A stretch of DNA of 6,243 nt, from NCBI GenBank assembly GCA_012735335.1, contig JAAYHO010000501.1:1-6243 (forward strand), read 5' to 3'. The translations under genes and the position numbers were made by a program. This DNA comes from Gammaproteobacteria bacterium (GTDB taxonomy: Bacteria; Pseudomonadota; Gammaproteobacteria; Pseudomonadales; Pseudomonadaceae). Under the pieces are notes generated by a model. That model saw only the letters and a list, made by a program, of their open reading frames with translations. It searched no databases and had not been told where the DNA came from. How positions within the stretch are numbered: the first letter of the stretch is position 1; each line of letters begins with the position of its first letter. Shown here piece by piece: positions 1-3,990 of this stretch.

Positions 1-136
1 AGGGCAGGATATACAGCAGGGGGTCGGGGCCGATGTACTTGGTGGCCGACAGCAGACCGAACACCAGTTGCAGGCCGAACAGCACCATGGCGACGGCAAA
101 GTACCAGTAGGCGACTGACTGTGACTTATAGCGCAT
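1..136 (-). CDS. norB: Nitric oxide reductase large subunit NorB, N-terminal fragment (cut by window edge)
   Basis: NorB is the haem-copper-oxidase-like membrane subunit (haem b, haem b3, non-haem iron) that reduces two NO to N2O. Only 45 codons lie in the window. The fragment opens MRYKSQSVAYWYF and runs into a hydrophobic span at about residues 10-32, then a stretch with KYIGPDPLLYILP. This resembles the first helix and following loop of NorB, whose usual length is about 450-480 residues. The ATG at 136-134 has a GGAG motif (complement of 144-147) seven bases upstream, and it starts 19 bases after the norC stop, so the two genes should be co-transcribed. None of the catalytic histidines or glutamates are in view. 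The identification therefore rests on N-terminal resemblance and on being directly downstream of a norC-like gene. Another NOR-type or haem-copper oxidase subunit I is the main alternative. Confidence 0.78.
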   Translation of the reverse strand, partial: MRYKSQSVAYWYFAVAMVLFGLQLVFGLLSATKYIGPDPLLYILP

Positions 137-155
137 TGTTATTCTCCGTCAATCA

Positions 156-1010
156 TCATTTGAGCGTGGCCAGGAAGGCGACCAGTTGCTCTATTTCCTC
201 GTCACTCAGGCTGTCACCGTAGGTGTTGGGCATGAACGACATGCCATTGGCCGAGTACATGCCGCCGGTATTCAGGTGGGCACTGGGCTCGGTGATGGCC
301 TCACGCAGATAGCCCTCCACATCGCTGGCCTGGCCGGTGTAATCCGCCGCGCCGACCAGCAGCTCGGCGCGGGTCGCCACGCCAGCCAGACTGGGACCTG
401 CGCCATCGGCGCCGGGGGCCAGCGAGTGGCAGGTGGTGCAGCCGGGGATGGCGGTACGGAACACGTTTTCACCGAGGGCGCGGATATCGTCGTCCGGGTC
501 CACCGGGCGCACGCCGACCGAGGTCGAGCCGCTCTGTACCGGGGTGCCTGCACCGCTGCCACCGGCCACGGCGGTAAAGCCGCCGGTGACCAGAATCGGC
601 CGCGGCGGCCAGCCCTGGTTATCCACATTGGCGACCCAGTCGAGGAAGGCAATCAGGCTGGTGATTTCCTCATCGCTCAGGTCCTGCTGCGGCATCAACC
701 GGCGGTGGCGCTGCTCGTCATAGAAGGCGCCGGGCTCGCGCATGTAGGCCTGCAGATAGGCTTCACCACGGTGCTGGGTGATCTTGGTCAGGTCAGGTGC
801 GTAATAGGCGCCCTCGCCGAACAGGGTATGGCAGTTGATGCAGTTGTATTTGTGCCATACATCCTTGCCGTGGGTCACTTCGGGGGTGATGTTCGCCGCG
901 TTGGTCAGTTCGGGAAACTGGCGGTGACTGTCGAGGGTCAGCCCGAGGAACAACGCCGCCGCAGCGATGGTTGAACCCCAGGCGAAGATTCTGGCTTGCC
1001 GATTGTTCAT
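156..1010 (-). CDS. norC: NorC-like membrane-anchored cytochrome c with a second C-terminal haem domain (dihaem)
   Basis: This is the electron-donating subunit of a cytochrome-c-type NO reductase, anchored in the inner membrane and facing the periplasm. Residues about 7-25 form an uncleaved hydrophobic anchor. Domain 1 (about 45-135) is typical NorC: haem motif C57-I-N-C60-H61 followed by TLFGEGAYYAPDL, a probable Met ligand at M106 (RRLMPQ) and a closing DNQGWPPRP. Ordinary NorC ends about there (roughly 145-150 residues). This protein continues through a Gly/Ser-rich linker (about 142-170) into a second cytochrome c domain (about 172-284) with C191-T-T-C194-H195 and a probable Met ligand at M260 (MSFMPN), for 284 residues in total. 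The ATG at 1010 gives the correct NorC-like start; the upstream GGGG (complement of 1019-1022) is only a modest ribosome binding site. It lies 13 bases after a small membrane-protein gene and 19 before norB. Family membership is clear. The role of the second haem, perhaps extending the electron path to a soluble donor, is inferred. Confidence 0.9.
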   Translation of the reverse strand: MNNRQARIFAWGSTIAAAALFLGLTLDSHRQFPELTNAANITPEVTHGKDVWHKYNCINCHTLFGEGAYYAPDLTKITQHRGEAYLQAYMREPGAFYDEQRHRRLMPQQDLSDEEITSLIAFLDWVANVDNQGWPPRPILVTGGFTAVAGGSGAGTPVQSGSTSVGVRPVDPDDDIRALGENVFRTAIPGCTTCHSLAPGADGAGPSLAGVATRAELLVGAADYTGQASDVEGYLREAITEPSAHLNTGGMYSANGMSFMPNTYGDSLSDEEIEQLVAFLATLK

Positions 1011-1023
1011 GGTAATGACCCCG

Positions 1024-1149
1024 TCAGACGCTGATGCCGGTCCAGTGCAGGCCGGTCATGGTGAATGCATAGAGGGCGGCAACCAACATCAGAGCCAGAA
1101 CCACGAAGCTCAGGATACGCACGGGTTTGTACAGGTCTTTCAATTGCAT
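1024..1149 (-). CDS. Small single-span membrane protein leading the nor operon (41 aa, unrecognised)
   Basis: Read directly from the sequence: ATG at 1149-1147, 41 codons, TGA at 1026-1024. The protein begins MQLKDLYKPVRIL, has one hydrophobic span (about residues 11-31, rich in L, V, A and M) and ends in a short tail, GLHWTGISV. Basic residues before the span (K4, K8, R11) predict a cytoplasmic N-terminus and a periplasmic tail. The start has an excellent ribosome binding site: AAGGAG (complement of 1156-1161) six bases before the ATG, better than that of norC. The stop is 13 bases before the norC ATG, so co-transcription is very likely. I do not recognise the family. Size and position recall small accessory subunits of terminal oxidases (CcoQ or CydX type), so an assembly or stability subunit of the NO reductase is a reasonable guess, but nothing in the sequence proves it. 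Confidence 0.72.
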   Translation of the reverse strand: MQLKDLYKPVRILSFVVLALMLVAALYAFTMTGLHWTGISV

Positions 1150-1253
1150 ACCGTACTCCTTGGTAAATTGAAGGCGGTACTTGTTATCGTTAGTCAGCAG
1201 AGGATAGTCATTAATTGTGTACTTTGCACTGCAGCGGGCGTAGCGGGGCAGGA

Positions 1254-1532
1254 TCAGTCGCGGTAGAACACCTGTACCAGATGCCAGCCGAACTGGCTCT
1301 TGACCGGGCCGTGCACGACCTTCAAGGGTTTGCGGAAGATGATCTGATCGATGGCGCGCACCATCTGCCCGGGGCGCACTTCACCGAGATCGCCGCCGCG
1401 CTTCTTTGACGGGCAGGTGGAATGCCTGCGCGCCAGTACGTCGAAGGCTTCTCCGGCGGCAATGCGCTTTTTCAGCGCGGCCGCTTCGGCTTCGGTTTTG
1501 ACCAGAATGTGGCGGGCCATGGCGATGGGCAT
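1254..1532 (-). CDS. ppiC: Parvulin-type peptidyl-prolyl cis-trans isomerase PpiC
   Basis: A small cytoplasmic parvulin that speeds cis-trans isomerisation of peptide bonds before proline. The 92-residue length and order of motifs match single-domain PpiC of E. coli: ARHILVK at the start (H8), HSTCPSKKRGGDLGE (H37, C40), GQMV (M57), a Phe at 66, and the closing FGWHLVQVFYRD (F81, H84). These correspond to the active-site histidines, the Cys/Asp position and the hydrophobic proline pocket of the family. No signal peptide is present, so it is not a SurA/PpiD-type periplasmic protein. The ATG at 1532 is preferred over the internal ATG at 1520 because GGGAG (complement of 1542-1546) lies nine bases before it. 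That ribosome binding site overlaps the hexR stop codon, so ppiC is probably the second gene of a hexR-ppiC transcript. No clear intrinsic terminator follows its stop. Confidence 0.93.
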   Translation of the reverse strand: MPIAMARHILVKTEAEAAALKKRIAAGEAFDVLARRHSTCPSKKRGGDLGEVRPGQMVRAIDQIIFRKPLKVVHGPVKSQFGWHLVQVFYRD

Positions 1533-1545
1533 GGATAGCTGCTCC

Positions 1546-2421
1546 CTATTCAGTGTTGTCGATATTGCGTTGGGCAGCCTTGTTGGATAAACGTAACCCG
1601 CGCAAGCTGCGCTTGACGTTCTTCAGGTGGTGTACCAGTTCCGGGCCGCGGCGCATGGCCATGCCCATGGCCAGCACGTCGATCACCACCAGATGGGCGA
1701 TGCGTGAGGACAGCGGGGTGTAGATGTCGGTGTCTTCGGTGACATCGATGGGGATATGGATCTGGCCCAGCTCGGCCAGCGGGGTATGGCTCGGGCACAG
1801 ACTGATCAGGGTGGCACCGGTTTCCACCACCAGCGCGGCGGTATGCAGCAGATCCTTGGTGCGCCCGGTCTGGGAAATGGCCACTGCCACGTCATAGGGT
1901 CCCAGGGTAACGGCGGACATGGCCTGCATGTGCGGGTCGGAGTAGGCGGCGGTGGAGACCTGCAGACGGAAGAACTTGTGCTGGGCATCACTGGCCACTG
2001 CGCCGGAGGCGCCGAAGCCGTAGAATTCCACCCGCCGGGCTTCGGCCATGGCCAGGATCGCCTGCTCCATGGCGTCGGCATCCAGCCGCTCGCGTACATC
2101 CACCAGGGTGGCCAGGGTGGTGTCGAAGATCTTCTGCGACAGATCGGCGATGCTGTCGTCTTCGCTGATGGAGAACTGTCCGAAACTGGCACCGGCGGCC
2201 AGACTCTGGGCCAGTTTGAGCTTGAGGTCCTGGAAGCCGCTGCAGCCGATGGCTCGGCAGAAGCGCACTATGGTGGGTTCACTGACACCCACCTCCCGCG
2301 CCAGATCGGCCATGGATGAATGCATCACCTGGGCGGCGTTGGCGAGGACGTAGTCGGCGACCTTCAACTCTGACTTGCGTAAAGAGTGGCGGTTGCCTGC
2401 GATATGCTGGAGCAAGTTCAC
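1546..2421 (-). CDS. hexR: HexR-type RpiR-family transcriptional regulator
   Basis: DNA-binding regulator of sugar-phosphate metabolism, 291 residues. The N-terminal RpiR helix-turn-helix covers about residues 1-77, with the recognition region around ADLAREVGVSEPTIVRFCRAIG (about 39-59) followed by GFQDLKLKLAQSLA. A SIS sugar-phosphate-binding domain (about 128-258) contains FYGFGASG (133-140), DAQHKFFR (145-152), SQTGRT (183-188) and EDTDIYTPLSSRIA. In characterised HexR proteins KDPG binds this domain and releases DNA. The start is the GTG at 2421: it is the only start after an in-frame stop at 2434-2436, and the next Met would cut into the HTH. No strong ribosome binding site precedes it. 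It is divergent from zwf, and the 17-bp palindrome between them is its likely operator. From memory, the sequence looks closer to the second Pseudomonas RpiR/zwf pair (PA5438/PA5439 type) than to the hexR beside zwf-pgl-eda, so it may be a HexR paralog. Confidence 0.88.
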   Translation of the reverse strand: MNLLQHIAGNRHSLRKSELKVADYVLANAAQVMHSSMADLAREVGVSEPTIVRFCRAIGCSGFQDLKLKLAQSLAAGASFGQFSISEDDSIADLSQKIFDTTLATLVDVRERLDADAMEQAILAMAEARRVEFYGFGASGAVASDAQHKFFRLQVSTAAYSDPHMQAMSAVTLGPYDVAVAISQTGRTKDLLHTAALVVETGATLISLCPSHTPLAELGQIHIPIDVTEDTDIYTPLSSRIAHLVVIDVLAMGMAMRRGPELVHHLKNVKRSLRGLRLSNKAAQRNIDNTE

Positions 2422-2432
2422 GGCGGCTTCAT
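2418..2432 (-). other. Possible four-codon leader ORF overlapping the hexR start
   Basis: On the minus strand, ATG AAG CCG CCG TGA (2432-2418) encodes Met-Lys-Pro-Pro. Its TGA overlaps the GTG start of hexR as GTGA. Since hexR has no good ribosome binding site of its own, ribosomes terminating here could restart on the GTG. The leader itself also lacks a strong ribosome binding site, so this may be chance. Confidence 0.25.
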
Positions 2433-2462
2433 GTTAGTCTGCGAATCGGGGCTGTTGATTCC

Positions 2463-2479
2463 TTGTAGTTATACTACAA
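2463..2479. promoter_or_regulatory. HexR-type operator, perfect 7-3-7 palindrome in the hexR/zwf divergent promoter
   Basis: The sequence TTGTAGT-TAT-ACTACAA has fully complementary seven-base arms around a three-base centre. It fits the described HexR consensus, roughly TGTARTNNNAYTACA. It lies 35 bases before the zwf GTG and 41 bases before the hexR GTG. Its centre contains -10-like hexamers on both strands (TATACT toward zwf, TATAAC toward hexR), so a bound HexR dimer would be expected to block both promoters. No good -35 hexamer was found for either direction, so the exact promoters are unassigned. Confidence 0.82.
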
Positions 2480-2500
2480 AAACGCTCCACCCGCCTTGTC

Positions 2501-2507
2501 GAGGAGG
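2501..2507 (+). promoter_or_regulatory. Strong ribosome binding site that fixes the zwf start
   Basis: GAGGAGG lies seven bases before the GTG at 2515. Upstream in-frame ATGs at 2386, 2404 and 2431 would place the start inside hexR or ahead of the operator, and they have no comparable site, so the GTG start is preferred. Confidence 0.85.
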
Positions 2508-2514
2508 AATTCGA

Positions 2515-3978
2515 GTGTCTGCGCGTTACGGTAATGCCTGCGATATCGTGGTGTTTGGTGGCACGGGTGACCTGGCCAAACGCAAACTGCTGCCTGCTCT
2601 GTACTATCTGCACCGTGACCGACACCTGCATCCGCAGACCCGTATTCTGGCGCTGGCCCGGGCCCGGCATGAGCCCGAGGACTACCGCAAACTGGTGCGG
2701 CGTCATGTCAGTCAGTACGTGGCCAGTGCCGATTTCGATGAGGCCTGCTGGGCCAGCTTTGCCGAGCGGCTGGACTACATGGAGCTGAATGTCAGCCAGC
2801 GGCTGGAATTCGCCCGATTGGCCAGACGTCTGGGGGATGATCCGACGCGGGTACGGGTATTCTATCTGGCGACCCTGCCGGAGCTGTTTGCCTCCACCGC
2901 CCTGCATCTGCATTCCGCCGGTCTGGTCAACAGCGAGGCGCGCATCGTGCTGGAAAAACCGCTGGGCGAAAGCCTGCCCACCGCCAGCCGGATCAATGAT
3001 CAGATCGGCAGCGTGTTCGACGAGTCCCGGGTGTTCCGCATCGACCACTTCCTCGGCAAGGAGGCGGTGCAGAATCTGCTGGCTTTGCGCTTCGGTAATG
3101 CCCTGTTCGAGCCCCTGTGGCGCAACGGACATATCGATCATGTGCAGATCAGTGTGCTGGAAACCGTCGGTGTGGAAAATCGCGGAGCCTACTACGACCG
3201 TGCCGGGGCCATGCGCGACATGCTGCAGAACCACCTGCTGCAGTTGCTGTGTCTGGTAGCCATGGAGGCGCCGGTGCATTTCGAGCCGGAGGCGGTGCGC
3301 AACGAGAAACTCAAGATACTCGAAGCGCTGCGGCCGATCACCGGGATGGATGTGCAGGATCAGACCGTGCGCGGCCAGTACTCCGAGGGCAAGCGCGCCG
3401 GGGAACGCCTGCCCGCCTACTACTTCGAGAAGAGCGTCGATCACGACAGCAACACCGAGACCTATGTGGCGCTGCGCGCCGAGATCGATAACTGGCGCTG
3501 GGCCGGGGTGCCCTTCTATCTGCGCACCGGCAAGTCGCTGGCTCAGCGCAAGTCGGAGATTGTGGTGCAGTTCAAGTTGGTGCCGCACCGGCTGTTCCCG
3601 GGGCAGACGCCGCAGGGCAACCGCCTGGTGATCCGGTTGCAGCCGGATGAGAGCATCAGCCTGTCACTGATGGCCAAATCCCCGGGGCGGGGCATGGCGC
3701 TGCAGGAGGTGGAGCTGGATCTGCATTTCGACGAAGCCTTCAAGCGTCGTCGCTGGGATGCCTACGAGCGCCTGCTGCTGGATGTGATCGATGGCGATGC
3801 CACCCTGTTCATGCGCCGGGACGAGATCGAAGCCGCCTGGCGCTGGGTCGATCCGATCATTGGTGGCTGGCGCGAGGTCTATCGCTCACCCAAGCGCTAC
3901 GCCGCCGGCAGCTGGGGGCCGGAGGCGGCTGACAGTCTGCTGGAGCGGGCGGGGCATGTCTGGCTGGATGAGCGTTAG
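2515..3978 (+). CDS. zwf: Glucose-6-phosphate 1-dehydrogenase
   Basis: Cytoplasmic enzyme oxidising glucose-6-phosphate to 6-phosphogluconolactone with NAD(P)+ reduction, the entry step of the oxidative pentose-phosphate and Entner-Doudoroff routes. The 487 residues match the usual 480-500. An N-terminal Rossmann domain (about 9-185) carries the dinucleotide motif GGTGDLAKRK (15-24) and EKPLG (147-151). The substrate and catalytic signature RIDHFLGKE (175-183) follows, and the catalytic histidine is H240 in MLQNHLLQLL. The C-terminal domain (about 190-487) contains WAGVPFYLRTGK and a closing ERLLLDVIDGDATLFMRRDE segment typical of the family. Translation starts at GTG 2515, chosen from the GAGGAGG seven bases upstream. 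The gene is divergent from hexR with a shared operator, so repression by HexR and induction by sugar phosphate are expected. No pgl or eda follows: the next gene is convergent, 12 bases away. It may therefore be a secondary zwf copy. Confidence 0.95.
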   Translation: MSARYGNACDIVVFGGTGDLAKRKLLPALYYLHRDRHLHPQTRILALARARHEPEDYRKLVRRHVSQYVASADFDEACWASFAERLDYMELNVSQRLEFARLARRLGDDPTRVRVFYLATLPELFASTALHLHSAGLVNSEARIVLEKPLGESLPTASRINDQIGSVFDESRVFRIDHFLGKEAVQNLLALRFGNALFEPLWRNGHIDHVQISVLETVGVENRGAYYDRAGAMRDMLQNHLLQLLCLVAMEAPVHFEPEAVRNEKLKILEALRPITGMDVQDQTVRGQYSEGKRAGERLPAYYFEKSVDHDSNTETYVALRAEIDNWRWAGVPFYLRTGKSLAQRKSEIVVQFKLVPHRLFPGQTPQGNRLVIRLQPDESISLSLMAKSPGRGMALQEVELDLHFDEAFKRRRWDAYERLLLDVIDGDATLFMRRDEIEAAWRWVDPIIGGWREVYRSPKRYAAGSWGPEAADSLLERAGHVWLDER

Positions 3979-3990
3979 GCCCCAGGTCTT

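Noticed and set aside
186..974. Plus-strand open frame of 262 codons opposite norC
   Set aside because: Composition is typical of an antisense shadow, and the minus strand has two haem motifs and a membrane anchor.
1191..1229. Two TAGTCA direct repeats (1191-1196, 1205-1210) and the imperfect palindrome GTGTA-CTT-TGCAC (1217-1229) upstream of the nor operon
   Set aside because: The elements are short and imperfect and match no NO-responsive regulator site I know. They could matter for nor control, but chance is a sufficient explanation.
2386..2514. N-terminal extension of Zwf from the ATG at 2386 (or 2404, 2431)
   Set aside because: It would overlap hexR or translate the operator palindrome, and it lacks a ribosome binding site. 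GAGGAGG before the GTG at 2515 gives a normal-length Zwf.
2434..3588. Minus-strand open frame of 384 codons opposite zwf
   Set aside because: It has no recognisable family, is His/Gln-rich and would cover the operator and the zwf ribosome binding site. It is an antisense shadow of zwf.
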